Shown: piece by piece, positions 35,140 to 45,666 of the stretch
Position numbering within the stretch: position 1 is the first letter of the stretch
How the letters are laid out: each line of letters starts with the position of its first letter
Source: JACCZX01 sp963829995
GTDB taxonomy: Bacteria > Pseudomonadota > Gammaproteobacteria > Burkholderiales > Burkholderiaceae_F
Reading direction: 5' to 3'
Assembly: GCA_963829995.1 (NCBI GenBank)
Contig: CAWHKW010000035.1
Location: 32,403 to 96,402, forward strand
DNA length: 64,000 nucleotides
Notes under the pieces: generated by a model
The model's database searches: none
The model's input: the letters and a program-made list of their open reading frames with translations, nothing else
Told to the model about the DNA's origin: nothing
Translations under genes and position numbers: made by a program

Positions 35140-36570
35140 GCGTTCACCGGTACGGCAGCGAGCGCGGCGAACAGCGCCTCGGCGTGGGCCACGGTAGCTT
35201 TCTTCGCAAAGCATGGCTCGAAGCCACTGACGACGCCCTCGAAGTTCGTGTAGTGCCCACTGCGCTCGGTCTGGATGCTGATCGGAATGAACACGTCGGC
35301 CAGCGCGTCTCCCGGGCCCTGCCACGCACCCAGCACGATCGTTTGCGCTTGCACCGGCACGCGCGAGAAGTCGAAACCCTCGCCCCACACCAGCAACAGA
35401 TCAACTGCATCGAGCGATGCGTTGCCTTCGTATGGAGCGAATTTCGCGTGCGCAGCAGCCGTGTTCGGATTCTTGTCCGCGCGCACAAGAAAATCATCTT
35501 CGGGCGGCTCTTCCGGCTGACGCACGCGATCAATCTTGTAGAACGCTTCGAAGCGTGCACCGAGGGCGCGCTCGAATGCCTCGAGCTCCTCGTTGGATCC
35601 CCAGTTCGACACCAGCGCGACCGGGCGACGCGCTTGCTCGATCAGAAGCCGCGCCTGCTCGATTGCGACTCGCGAGGTCGACCGGTTGTCCTTTGAGCAT
35701 CGCCTGCTCTGCACGCGGGCGTTCGAAAAATGTTCCGAGATCGCGTCCGACGTTGCACATCCATGGCCCGTTGACCGCCGGATTTTCGAGCGGCGTGACG
35801 CGCTCGATCACGACATTACGCAACGGGTTAACCGCGTTCAGCTTCCACTCGGACTTGCGGTGCCACAGCTGGACCGTGCAGCCGCGCGCGCAGCGCGGAC
35901 ATACGGAAGGCGTGGGCTTCAGATACCAGACGCGCGACTGGTAGAAAAACGAGCGCGACAAAAGTGCGCCGACCGGACATATATCGATCACGTTGTCCGA
36001 ATACACGTCCTTGTCAAACGCTCCGCTCTCGGTGGCGCGCACCAGCGACGAGTCGCCGCGCTGCTTGATGCCAAGCGCTTTGGACTTCGAAATTTCGTGC
36101 GTGAAGCGCACGCAGCGCGAGCACAGGATGCAGCGCTCGTTGTCGAGGACGATTCGCTCTGAGAGCGGATGGAACTTCGTCAGCCGCAGCTTCGGGTCGA
36201 CCGAGAGCGAAGGCGCGCCGTTGTATGCGTAGTGATAGTCCTGCAGCTTGCATTCGCCGGCCTTGTCGCAGATGCCGCAATCGACCGGGTGATTCAGCGT
36301 CAGCAGCTGCATCACCGACTTGCGATACTGCTTCACCAGTTCGGTATCGGTCTGCACGCGCAGCCCCTCGCTGACCGGCATATTGCAGGCGATCTCGACC
36401 CAGCTGCGCCCCTCGACCTGAATCGCGCAGACCCGGCAGTTGCCGGCGATCGAGAGCTTCGGATGCCAGCAGAAATACGCCATCTCGATGCCGTTCGCGA
36501 CCGCCGCCTCGATCACGGTCTGGTTGCGTTCGGCTTGAATCGCTCGGCCGTCTATGAAGATTTCAGGCAT
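35136..36570 (-). CDS. nuoG: NADH-quinone oxidoreductase subunit G, short form (one frameshift)
   Basis: With one indel near 35690 the protein is about 478 residues, roughly half the 700-900 typical of NuoG. The N-terminal Fe-S region is complete: GNCRVCAIQVEG [2Fe-2S], HPVDCGICDKAGECKLQDY, and CILCSRCVRFTHEI, then CPRCARGCTVQLW. The long molybdopterin-like domain is reduced to a ~190-residue stretch (LLIEQARRPVALVSNWGSNEELEAF and later GAWQGPGDALADVFIPI). Shortening may be natural, since several lineages have such short NuoG, or the assembly may have lost sequence here. It overlaps both nuoF and nuoH. Confidence 0.85.
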
Positions 36571-37850
36571 TCGAGTTGACCGTTGAAGCGTGAGCGCTTG
36601 TTCGAGATGTAGTACTCGAATTCATCGCGAAATTTGTTCAGGATGCCGCTGGTCGCGTAGCCGGCGGCGTCGCCCATTCCGCAGATCGTCGTGCCATCGT
36701 TCCACGCGGAAATCTGGTACAGACGCTCGACGTCCTCGGGCCGTCCATCGCCAGCGACGATCCGGTCGATGATCCGATGCATCCAGCCCATGCCCTCGCG
36801 GCATGGCGTGCACTGTCCGCACGACTCGTGGTGATAAAAGCGCAGCAGCACCTGCAACAGGCGAACCATGCAGGTACCTTCGGCGATGACAATCATCCCG
36901 CCTGAACCGAGCGATGAGCCCGCCGCGTTCAGCTCTTTGTCATCCAGATTCAGAGACTGGATTTCGGCAGCGGTCAGCACCTTGGTCGAGATTCCGCCAG
37001 GAATGATTCCTTTCAGCGCTTGTCCGTTTAGGATTCCGCCACAGTCTTCGTAGATAAATTTGGCCCACGGGTAACCGATCTCGATCTCGTAAACGCCCGG
37101 CCGGTTGATGTGGCCCGAGATCGAGATCAGGCGAGTGCCCGGAGTTTTTTCGGTGCCGACGCTCTTGAACGCGGCGCCGCCGTTGTTGATGATCCACGCG
37201 ATGTTCGACAGGGTCTCGACGTTGTTGATGACGGTGGGCCGCTGGTACAAGCCGCGCACTGTCAGCCGCGGCGGCCGGTTGCGCGGATAGCCGCGCTTGC
37301 CTTCGATCGACGTGATCAACGCCGACGCTTCGCCGCATACATACGAGCCTGCGCCGCGATAGATGACGATGTCGCATGAGAAGTCGGTGCCAAGGATGCG
37401 CTCGCCGAGATACCCCGCGCGATATGCCTCGTCGAGCGCGGCCGACAGCCGCCGATACGGCAGATCGAACTCGCCGCGTATGTAGACGAATGCATTGCGT
37501 ACCTGCAATGCGTACGCGGCGATCAGCATCGACTCCAGCAGCAGGTGCGGCGCATTCTCCAGAATCCAGCGGTCCTTGAAGGTTCCCGGCTCGCCCTCGT
37601 CCGCATTGGCGCACAGATGATGCGGCTGGCCATCGTTCAGATTGATGACGCCCCATTTGCGACCCGCCGGAAAGGCAGCTCCGCCGCGGCCCTGTATTCC
37701 GGACGCGTTGACTTCTGCGGTCACTTGCTGCGGCGTCATCTGCGTCAACACCTTTCGCAGTGCCGTGTAGCCCGAGCGCGCCTGATAATCGGTCAGCGTG
37801 TGCGAAGTCGCGGTGACCGGAAACGTCATCAGTAGCTTGCGGTCCTTCAC
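36552..37850 (-). CDS. nuoF: NADH-quinone oxidoreductase subunit F (NADH-binding)
   Basis: A 432-residue flavoprotein that oxidises NADH. The NADH/FMN motifs GRGGAAFPAGRKWG and ADEGEPGTFKDR, GAGSYVCGEASALITSIEGKRGYPRNRPP-type segments and the [4Fe-4S] site ESCGQCTPCREG with a distant Cys (TTICGMGD) are present. I use GTG 37850, overlapping the nuoE stop (GTGA); MTFPVTATS eight codons later is an alternative. The frame is intact. Confidence 0.94.
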   Translation of the reverse strand: MKDRKLLMTFPVTATSHTLTDYQARSGYTALRKVLTQMTPQQVTAEVNASGIQGRGGAAFPAGRKWGVINLNDGQPHHLCANADEGEPGTFKDRWILENAPHLLLESMLIAAYALQVRNAFVYIRGEFDLPYRRLSAALDEAYRAGYLGERILGTDFSCDIVIYRGAGSYVCGEASALITSIEGKRGYPRNRPPRLTVRGLYQRPTVINNVETLSNIAWIINNGGAAFKSVGTEKTPGTRLISISGHINRPGVYEIEIGYPWAKFIYEDCGGILNGQALKGIIPGGISTKVLTAAEIQSLNLDDKELNAAGSSLGSGGMIVIAEGTCMVRLLQVLLRFYHHESCGQCTPCREGMGWMHRIIDRIVAGDGRPEDVERLYQISAWNDGTTICGMGDAAGYATSGILNKFRDEFEYYISNKRSRFNGQLECLKSS

Positions 37851-38315
37851 TTGCGTAGCGACTCCAGCAATGCGTCGATTTTTTCGGAGCTGATGTTTTC
37901 GTGATAGGTGTCGTTGACCATCACGACGGGTGCGGTTCCGCACGAAGCGAGGCACTCGACCGTGGACAAGGTGAAGCGGCCGTCGGAGGTGGTTTCGCCG
38001 GGGGCGATGCCAAGCTTTTCGCTCAGGTGATGCACGATTCTTTCGGCGCCCATCAGCGAGCACGAGATGTTGCGGCACGCCTGGATGTGCCAGCGGCCGA
38101 CGGGCATGGCGGCGAAACTGTCCGTAGAAGCTCAGTACTTCTTCTATCTGAATTCGCGGCACGCCAAGGTATTCGACCAGGCCGTCGATGTCGCTGTCGG
38201 CGATATAGCCACGGTCTTCCTGCACGCGACGCAGGCACGGCAGTACCAGCGACGATTCGAACCCGGCCGGAAAGCGCGCACGCAGCGCGTCGAATTCTGC
38301 GATCAGATGGTTCAT
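37847..38315 (-). CDS. nuoE: NADH-quinone oxidoreductase subunit E (one frameshift)
   Basis: A [2Fe-2S] thioredoxin-fold subunit of about 156 residues when an indel near 38110 is allowed. The first part (VQEDRGYIADSDIDGLVEYL, EEVLSFYGQF) joins a second frame with QACRNISCSLMGAERIVHHL and CLASCGTAPVVMVNDTYHE, which supply the four cluster cysteines. ATG 38315 overlaps the nuoD stop by 4 nt. Confidence 0.87.
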
Positions 38316-39544
38316 CGATCGCACTCTCCGCCGATCATGTTGACCGAGCCAAAGGTCGGAATGACGTCCGCCAGCTGATACCCTTCGAGCAGCCGGTGCA
38401 CGCCGCCCATGTGAACAAAGCTCGGTGAGCGCACATGCACCTTGTACGGAACTCCTTCACCGCTGCTGACCAGATAGAAGCCGAGCTCGCCGTTCGGCGC
38501 TTCGTGCGCCGCGTACACCTCTCCGGCCGGTACCTGCGGCCCCTCGATGATCAGCTTGAAGTGGTTGATTAGCGATTCGATCTCCGAATACACGAGCCGC
38601 TTTTCCGGCAGCACGCAACGGCGATCGTCGACGTTGATCGGGCCCGTCGGAAGCAGGTCGACCAGCTGGCGAATCATGTGCACCGATTCGTCCATCTCGC
38701 ACATGCGCACGTAGTAGCGGTCGTAGTTGTCGCCGTTGATACCGACCGGCACTTCGAAGTCGAGCTCTGAATACGCGAGATACGGCGCGTCCTTACGCAA
38801 ATCGATGGGCGCACCCGTCGACCGCAGGATCGGCCCGGTGAATCCCCAGTTGATCGCGTCGGCGGTCGAGATCGTGCCGATGTTGCGAGTGCGATCGATG
38901 AAGATCCGATTGCGGTCGATCAAGCCGTGGATGCGCCCGACGAAGTCTTCGTACTGGTCGAGGATCTCGTCGAGCCGCTTCAGCCAGCCCTCTGGCAGGT
39001 CGCGCGCGAGCCCGCCGATGCGGCCGTACGTGTAGGTGACGCGCGCGCCGGTCAGATCCGCCAGGTGCTCGTAGATGTAGTCACGGATCATCACCAGATA
39101 AAGAAACGCCGTCATCGCGCCGAGCTCCATCAGCGACGCCGCGACGCACGTCAGATGATCGGCAATTCGCGAATACTCCGACAGCAGTGTGCGCAGGTAG
39201 CGGCAGCGCGGCGTGATCTCGATCCCCATCAGCTTCTCGACCGCTTCGCAGTAGGCGAAGTCGTTGATCAGCCCGGAGCAATAGTTAAGGCGCGTTACGT
39301 ACGGGATCAGATTGGTCCACGTGTGGTCTTCGCACTCTTTTTCGAAGCCGCGGTGCAGGTAGCCGCAATGAACGTCGACCTTGCGCACGCGTTCGCCATC
39401 AAGCTTGGCGATGACCTGGATCGTTCCGTGCGTCGCCGGATGCGATGGTCCGATGTTGACAATGACCCCGTCCTCGGTGTCGGAGGGCCCGAAAGCCGGA
39501 CGTACGGGGTTGGGCAGTCGCATGTCCATCGTCTTGCTCGTCAA
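38312..39544 (-). CDS. nuoD: NADH-quinone oxidoreductase subunit D
   Basis: A 410-residue subunit near the quinone pocket, related to the large subunit of NiFe hydrogenase. Conserved parts: NIGPSHPATHGTIQVIAKLD, GYLHRGFEKECEDHTWTN, GLINDFAYCEAVEKL, ELGAMTAFLY and YKVHVRSPSFVHM. C-terminal ADVIPTFGSVNMIGGECDR is complete. Overlaps nuoC and nuoE by 4 nt each. Confidence 0.95.
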   Translation of the reverse strand: MTSKTMDMRLPNPVRPAFGPSDTEDGVIVNIGPSHPATHGTIQVIAKLDGERVRKVDVHCGYLHRGFEKECEDHTWTNLIPYVTRLNYCSGLINDFAYCEAVEKLMGIEITPRCRYLRTLLSEYSRIADHLTCVAASLMELGAMTAFLYLVMIRDYIYEHLADLTGARVTYTYGRIGGLARDLPEGWLKRLDEILDQYEDFVGRIHGLIDRNRIFIDRTRNIGTISTADAINWGFTGPILRSTGAPIDLRKDAPYLAYSELDFEVPVGINGDNYDRYYVRMCEMDESVHMIRQLVDLLPTGPINVDDRRCVLPEKRLVYSEIESLINHFKLIIEGPQVPAGEVYAAHEAPNGELGFYLVSSGEGVPYKVHVRSPSFVHMGGVHRLLEGYQLADVIPTFGSVNMIGGECDR

Positions 39545-40023
39545 GTCCGATACGGCACCAACGGTTGCTCATCGTGCTTGTCGTAGTCCTTGCGCAGCGG
39601 ATGACCGACAAAGCCTTCATAAAGAAGGATCGGGCGCAGGTCGGGATTGCCGTTAAAGACAATGCCGTACATGTCATGGCACTCACGCTCCATGAAGTTG
39701 GCCGATCCAAACAGCGACACCAGTGAGTCAACGGCCGGGTCTGCGAATTCGACGCCAGTCTTCACACGAATGCGATCGTGGTAACGCGTCGAATAAAAGT
39801 GATAGACGACCTCGAAGCGTGGCGTCTTTGTCGGCCAGTCGACCGCGGTCACATCCAGCAGCAGATCGAATGCAAACTCGCTTCTCAGTCGCCGCACGAC
39901 CGGCAGTAGATCGGCGCGCGCAAGCTCGACCACCGGCATGCCGTGCAGGATGTAACAGCGCAGTGCGCTTCCGATGGCTGCGCTCAGGTCGAGCTGGATA
40001 TCGTTGAATCGTGCCGGCGTCAC
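39541..40023 (-). CDS. nuoC: NADH-quinone oxidoreductase subunit C
   Basis: A 160-residue peripheral-arm subunit with FEVVYHFYSTRYHDRIRVK and the signature ERECHDMYGIVFNGNPDLRPILLYEGF-type segment. I start at GTG 40023, just after the nuoB stop; longer frames intrude into nuoB. It is shorter than the ~200 residues of many betaproteobacterial NuoC but has the whole core. Confidence 0.92.
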   Translation of the reverse strand: MTPARFNDIQLDLSAAIGSALRCYILHGMPVVELARADLLPVVRRLRSEFAFDLLLDVTAVDWPTKTPRFEVVYHFYSTRYHDRIRVKTGVEFADPAVDSLVSLFGSANFMERECHDMYGIVFNGNPDLRPILLYEGFVGHPLRKDYDKHDEQPLVPYRT

Positions 40024-40025
40024 GT

Positions 40026-40541
40026 TCAGAAGTCCTGATTGACGATCAGATGGCGCGAGTGCGCGATCTTGTCCTGCAGCTTCATGATCGCGTCGATCAC
40101 AGTCTCGGGCCGCGGTGGGCAGCCGGGAACGTAGATGTCGACCGGGATGATCTTGTCGATTCCCAACAGCGTTGCGTAGTTCTGGTAGAAGCCGCCGCTG
40201 GTCGCACAGACGCCGAAAGCCATCACCCACTTGGGTTCGCACATCTGCTCGTAGACCTTCAGCAGGATCGGCGCCTGTTTATGCGTCACCGTCCCGACGA
40301 CCATCAGCAGATCAGACTGGCGCGGCGAAAAACGCGGCAGCGCTGCGCCAAAACGGTCGGTGTCGTAAGGGGTCGAGCTCACCGCCATGAATTCCATCGC
40401 GCAGCACGCGGTGACGAATGGATACGGAAACAGCGAAAACTTGCGCGCCCATCCGACCAGCTCGTCTTTCTTCGTCGATAGGTATTCGAATGCCTGCGAC
40501 GGCGCCTTCGCGGTGCGGATCGGAATTGTTTTCGCAGTCAT
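40026..40541 (-). CDS. nuoB: NADH-quinone oxidoreductase subunit B
   Basis: A 171-residue subunit holding cluster N2, the last Fe-S centre before quinone. The adjacent cysteines are in FVTACCAMEFMAV, with further ligands in VGTVTHK-neighbouring sequence, AFGVCATSGG and VPGCPPRPET. Starts 1 nt before the nuoA stop. Frame intact. Confidence 0.95.
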   Translation of the reverse strand: MTAKTIPIRTAKAPSQAFEYLSTKKDELVGWARKFSLFPYPFVTACCAMEFMAVSSTPYDTDRFGAALPRFSPRQSDLLMVVGTVTHKQAPILLKVYEQMCEPKWVMAFGVCATSGGFYQNYATLLGIDKIIPVDIYVPGCPPRPETVIDAIMKLQDKIAHSRHLIVNQDF

Positions 40542-40907
40542 TTACTGGGTGACCTCTTCCAGCAACCGCGCCTTGTAAACGTAGAGCAGCACCAGAACCA
40601 GCAGAAACATGAAAATAAAAAAAGTGAACAGCATGAAGCCGGTCAGCGGCTGCGCTCCGACCGCCCAAACGATCAGGAACACGGTTTCAAGATCGAACAG
40701 GATGAAAGCGACGGCGACCCCGAAGTACTTGACCGCAATCGGCCGCACGTTGCGCGAATCGATGGGTTCGGCGCCGCACTCGAACGGCTCCAGCTTGATC
40801 GCCGACGCCACGGGCTTCGGACCGAGCACGCGGTTCATCAGCAGCGTGACGAATACGAAGCCCAGTATCGCGACGAGGTAAAGGAGAAAGACGACGTAAG
40901 GATTCAA
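40542..40907 (-). CDS. nuoA: NADH-quinone oxidoreductase subunit A
   Basis: A 121-residue three-helix subunit with the conserved loop LEPFECGAEPIDSRNVRPIA and YFGVAVAFILFDLETVFLI. The best start is TTG 40907 (LNPYVVFLLYLVAIL); no ATG or GTG gives the usual length, and AAGGAG lies about 12 nt upstream. It begins the nuoA-N operon. An FNR-type site lies about 120 nt upstream. Confidence 0.9.
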   Translation of the reverse strand: MNPYVVFLLYLVAILGFVFVTLLMNRVLGPKPVASAIKLEPFECGAEPIDSRNVRPIAVKYFGVAVAFILFDLETVFLIVWAVGAQPLTGFMLFTFFIFMFLLVLVLLYVYKARLLEEVTQ

Positions 40908-41021
40908 CGGTTGCGCCCGCTCCTTGTGGAGCGCAACAGTAAGCGCGACACCACGCAGCCTGCCTTGATGCAAATCAAAAGTCAGCGACAGTGCCCTTCG
41001 CTCGGCGCGCGTTGCAGTTGC

Positions 41022-41035
41022 ATGACCTAAGTCAA
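41022..41035. promoter_or_regulatory. FNR-type binding site between nuoA and lctP
   Basis: ATGAC-CTAA-GTCAA (on the minus strand TTGAC-TTAG-GTCAT) lies in the 218-nt gap between divergent nuoA and lctP, about 97 nt before lctP. It has one mismatch to the palindromes at 17109 and 52292, and its core TTGACTTAGGTCA matches the latter exactly. Confidence 0.55.
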
Positions 41036-41125
41036 GCTCGGCTCCCAGGCCTCGGAGTAGTTTCCAGCCCAAACAAGCCCCCTGATCAAAACGGGGCGCC
41101 GCCACGCCACTCCAGGGAGGAAAAG

Positions 41126-42896
41126 ATGAGCTGGTCACAGGTCTATGACCCCATTGGCAACGCGTGGCTCTCCACGCTGTTAGCGTCTCTGCCGATCCTC
41201 GTGTTGCTGGGCAGCCTCGCGTTCTTCCACGTCAAGGCCCATTGGGCGGCGATCCTTGGACTCCTCGTCGCGCTCGCGGTAGCGGTCTTCGTCTATGGCA
41301 TGCCTGCAGAGATGGCTGGCAAGACAGCGTTTCTGGGTGGGCTTTTCGGATTGCTCCCGATCGGCTGGATCGTCCTCAACGTGATCTTCATGTACCAGCT
41401 CACCACCGACACCGGACTGTTCGAGGTTCTGCAGAAGAGCATCACAGGCATCACGAACGATCGCCGCCTGCAGTTGCTACTGGTTGCGTTCTGCTTCGGC
41501 GCGTTCTTCGAGGGCGCGGCCGGATTCGGTACGCCGGTCGCAGTGACCGCAGCCATCTGCATGGGTCTGGGATTCAAGCCACTCGCCGCTGCGGGCCTTT
41601 CGTTGATTGCGAATACCGCGCCTGTCGCGTACGGAGCGTTGGGTACCCCCATCGTGGTACTGGCCGCCGTCACGGGCCTCGATTGCTGGACTTGAGCGCG
41701 ATGGTCGGTCGCCAGCTTCCGTTCTTCTCGGTGCTGGTGCCGTTCTGGCTGATCTGGGCGTTCGTGGGCTTTCGCCGGATGATTGAAATCTGGCCGGCCA
41801 TTCTGGTCGCGGGAGTTTCCTTTGCCGTCCCGCAGTTCCTCGTCTCGAACTATCACGGACCGTGGCTGGTCGACGTGATCGCGGCGATCGTCTCCATGGG
41901 AAGCCTGTCGCTCTTTCTAAAGATCTGGCATCCGAAGGAAGTCTGGCTGTCGACGAGCCGCGAGGGTGAAACGGTGAGCCATGCTGAGGCCGCAGAAGCA
42001 GCGAGTCGCGACGGGCTATTCGCGAGCACAGGTCTTCAAAGCGTGGACGCCGTGGGTGATCCTGAGCGTGCTGGTGTTCCTGTGGGGACTGCCGCAGATC
42101 AAGAATTGGCTCAACGAAATTTCGATCTTCAAGTTCCCGATCGAGGGCTTGCACAACATGGTGGTGAAGGTGCCGCCCGTGGTGCCGAAGCCCACACCCG
42201 AAGCAGCCGTCTACGTATTGAACTGGCTGTCGGCCACCGGCACCGGCATTCTGATCGCCGCGATCATCGCCGGCCTCGTGATGGGCTTGTCGATTCCGAA
42301 GATGGTGCAGACCTACGGGCGCACCTTGAAACTGGTGCGCTTCTCGCTGCTGACGATTGCCGCGATGCTCGCGCTCGGCTTCACCACCAAGGGCGCAGGG
42401 CTGGATGCGACACTTGGCCTCGCATTTGCGCATACCGGTTATCTCTATCCGTTCTTTGGCGCGATGCTGGGGTGGCTGGGTGTCGCGCTGACCGGATCGG
42501 ACACGTCATCGAACGTGCTCTTCGGCAATCTGCAGAAGATCACCGCCGAGCAGCTCGGCTTGTCGCCGGTGCTGATGGCTTCGGCAAACAGCTCCGGCGG
42601 TGTCATGGGCAAGATGATCGATGCGCAGAGCATCGTCGTCGCGTCGACTGCGACGCAGTGGTATGGGCATGAAGGCGAGATCCTGCGTTATGTGTTCTTC
42701 CATAGCCTGGCGCTGGCTGGCGCTGATGGGGCTGCTTGTGATGGCGCAGGCGTACGTGTGGCCGTTCACGGCGCTGCGTGCGTTCGTGCGCGTACGACGC
42801 AGGCGTGGCGTGCCATCGCGCTCGAGCGATACGCAGCGCTCTCGCCGACGAGGCTCATCGGCTGCCGTTCATTCCCGGCGCGCGCCTGATCACTGA
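41126..42896 (+). CDS. lctP: L-/D-lactate permease, LctP family (frameshifts near 41690, 41985 and 42720)
   Basis: A membrane transporter of about 560-590 residues after joining frames. Family marks: LLVAFCFGAFFEGAAGFGTPVAVTAA-type segment, LIANTAPVAYGALGTPI, KVPPVVPKPTPEAAVYVLNW, and LGWLGVALTGSDTSSNVLFG followed by ANSSGGVMGKMIDAQSIVVA. AGGGAGG precedes ATG 41126. The 3' end is uncertain because the last indel makes the frame run into the next gene; the protein probably stops shortly after AQAYVWPFTALRAF. It imports lactate (or glycolate) with protons for the downstream dehydrogenases. Confidence 0.88.
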
Positions 42897-45666
42897 TCCG
42901 CTGCGGCTGCTGACGTGGGGATCGGACGCGAGCTTCTACCGGCTGATTCCGCAGATCGCGGTGGTCGTCGAGAGCGAAGGCGAAGTGGTGCGACTGCTCG
43001 AGGCGTGCGCGCGCAATCGCGACGCCGGTCACCTTCCGTGCCGCCGGCACGAGCCTTTCGGGACAGGCGATCACGGATTCGGTGCTGATGCTGCTCGGTG
43101 ACACTGGCGCGACTGCAGCGTCGCCGCTGACGCAGAAACAATCACGCTTGCAACCTGGCGTCATCGGCGCGGCACGCGAATCGCCGGCTCGCACACTTCG
43201 GCCGCAAGATCGGACCCGACCCGGCGTCGATCGACACTGCGATGATCGGCGGCATCGCCGCGAACAATGCCAGCGGCATGTGCTGCGGGACCGCGCAGAA
43301 CAGCTATCACACGCTGGCGGGCGTGCGCGTCGTGCTGGCCGACGGCACGGTGCTCGACACGCGCGATGCGGCGAGCCGTAGCGCGTTTCTGGATCGCAAG
43401 CGCGACCTGGTACGTGAGCTCGATGCACTGGCGCGAGCCGCGCGCGACGATCAACGACTGGCCGAGCGCATCCGGCACAAGTTCCGCCTGAAGAACACCA
43501 CCGGCTACAGCCTGAACGCGCTGGTCGATTACGAGGATCCGATCGACATCCTCGCGCACCTGATGATCGGTTCCGAGGGCACGCTCGGATTCATCAGCGA
43601 AATCACTTACCACACCGTGCCCGAATACGCCGACAAGGCCAGCGCGCTGATCTTGTTCGACGACCTCGAAACAGCGTGCCGCGCCGTCAGCGCGCTGAAG
43701 AGCGCGCCGGTGGCTGCGGTCGAACTCGCTGATCGTGCAGCGCTGCGATCGGTGCAAGGCAAGCCGGGCTTACCGGACGGCATTGGCACTCTCGGGCGCA
43801 GACGGCGCGGCGCTGCTGGTCGAGACGCGCGCCGCGAACGGCGCCGCGCTGGCCGAAAACGTTCAGACAATCTTGGCGACGCTCGCGGGGATTCATACCG
43901 CCGAGCCAGTGCACTTTTCCACCGACGCGCAGGAGTGCGCGCGCTTCTGGAATGTGCGCAAGGGAATGTTCCCTTCGATGGGCGCGATGCGGCGAGGTCG
44001 GAACCACGGTCGTCATCGAGGATGTGGCATTCCCGGTGCCGCGCCTGGCCGAGGCCACGCTCGACCTGCAGCGCTTGCTTGCCGCGCACGGCTATTCGGA
44101 CGCGATCATCTTCGGCCATGCGCTCGAAGGAAATCTGCACTTCGTGTTCACGCAGGACTTCAACGTGAGCGCCGAAGTCGAGCGCTATCGCGTCTTCATG
44201 GACGAGCTGTGCCATATGGTCGTCAAAAAATACGACGGCTCGCTGAAGGCCGAGCACGGGACCGGTCGCAACATCGCGCCGTTCGTCGAGCTCGAATGGG
44301 GCGCCGACGCGTATCGGCTGATGCGCGGGATCAAGCGCTTGTTCGATCCGACAGACTTGCTTAACCCGGGCGTCATCCTGAACGACGATCGCGAAGTCCC
44401 ACTTGAAGAACCTGAAGCCGCTGCCCGCGTGCGACCCGATCGTCGACAAGTGCATCGAGTGCGGGTTCTGCGAACCCAAGTGCCCGTCGCACGGACTGAC
44501 GTTATCGCCGCGCCAGCGCATCATCGGTTGGCGTGAAATTGCGCGCCTCGAGCACGCCGGCGAAGATCCCGAGCGCGTGGCAGCGCTGCGCGAGCTGTAC
44601 GACTATCACGGCATCGACACGTGCGCGGCCTGCGGACTATGCGCGACCGCATGCCCGGTCGGCATCGAAACCGGAATATTGATCAAGTCGCTGCGCGGCC
44701 GGCGGGCCGGCCCAATCGCAGAACGAGTCGGCGACGTTGGCCGCGGAACACTTCGGCGCGGTAACCGCCGGCGTCCGTGTCGGGACTCGCGAAGTGCTGA
44801 CGTATTGCACGGCTGATCGGCACACGCGCGATGCAGGGCTCACTCGACACGCTGCGCGGTGCCTCTGGCGGCCGGTTGCCGAAGTGGTCGCCGGCGTTGC
44901 CGCGGCCCATTCATTTCCGTCCGCCACGTCGTGCCGACCGGACGCGGCGCCGAACGCGTCGTTTACTTTCCGAGTTGCGCGGCACGCAACATGGGCGCGC
45001 AGCGCGGCGACGACGCCGGTCCGCTGCCGGAAGCTGCTGAACGGCTCTTTCGCAAAGCCGGCTTCGACGTCGTTTACCCGGAGAAGCTCGAAGAACTGTG
45101 CTGCGGCCAACCGTTCGAGAGCAAGGGACTGATGGCGGCCGCCGATCTGAAGTCGGCCGAACTCGAGCGCGCATTGCGCGCGGCGCGCGGCGACGCACGC
45201 TGGCCGATCGTCTTCGACACCAGTCCTTGCGCCTACCGCATGAAGCGTTATCTCGGCCCGGACAGCGATCTCGTCGCTGCACGACGTGATCGAGTTCATG
45301 CACGACACGATTCTTCCGCGAGTATCGATCAAGCAAACAGACGAGCCGGTGGCGGTCCATCCGGTCTGCAGCGTGCGCAAAATGGGCACTGTGGACAAGC
45401 TTTCCGCGATCGCGCGGCGTTGCAGCTCCGAGGTGGTGACGGTCGATCGAAGTGCTCTGCTGCGGATTCGCAGGCGACAAAGGTTTCACGCGGCCGGAGC
45501 TGAACGAGTACGCGCTGCGGCATCTGAAGCAGGCGATTCCACCCGAATGCACGAGCGGTTATTCGTCGAGCCGCACGTGCGAGATCGGCTTGTCGGAGCA
45601 GTCCGGCTTGCCGTATCGCTCGATCATCCATCTGGTCGACGAGTGCGTCCGAGGAAGTCGCAATGA
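42805..45666 (+). CDS. Dld-type FAD and Fe-S lactate dehydrogenase (many frameshifts)
   Basis: Nine or so indels (for example near 43030, 43160, 43790, 43990, 44395, 44750, 45270, 45455 and 45650) split one protein of roughly 945 residues. Order of domains: FAD_binding_4 (IGGIAANNASGMCCGTAQNS, GYSLNALVDYEDP, IGSEGTLGFISE), FAD-oxidase C domain (GHALEGNLHFVFTQDF, EHGTGRNIAPFVE), two 4Fe-4S motifs (CIECGFCEPKCPSHG; CAACGLCATACPVG), and two CCG domains (YFPSCAARNMG, LCCGQPFESKG, LCCGFAGDKGF). This matches the quinone-linked D-lactate dehydrogenases found with LctP. Start GTG 42805 is uncertain. TGA overlaps the lldE start. The gene is so broken that true decay is possible, although motifs survive throughout. 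Confidence 0.8.

Noticed and set aside
34081..35253. 390-codon plus-strand open frame
   Set aside because: Antisense shadow of nuoH and the end of nuoG, dominated by Arg, Gln and Asp.
28304..38324. Treating the nuo fragments as separate small genes or true pseudogenes
   Set aside because: The fragments join into full-length NuoL, M, N, E and G in order with motifs intact; sequence error explains them better.
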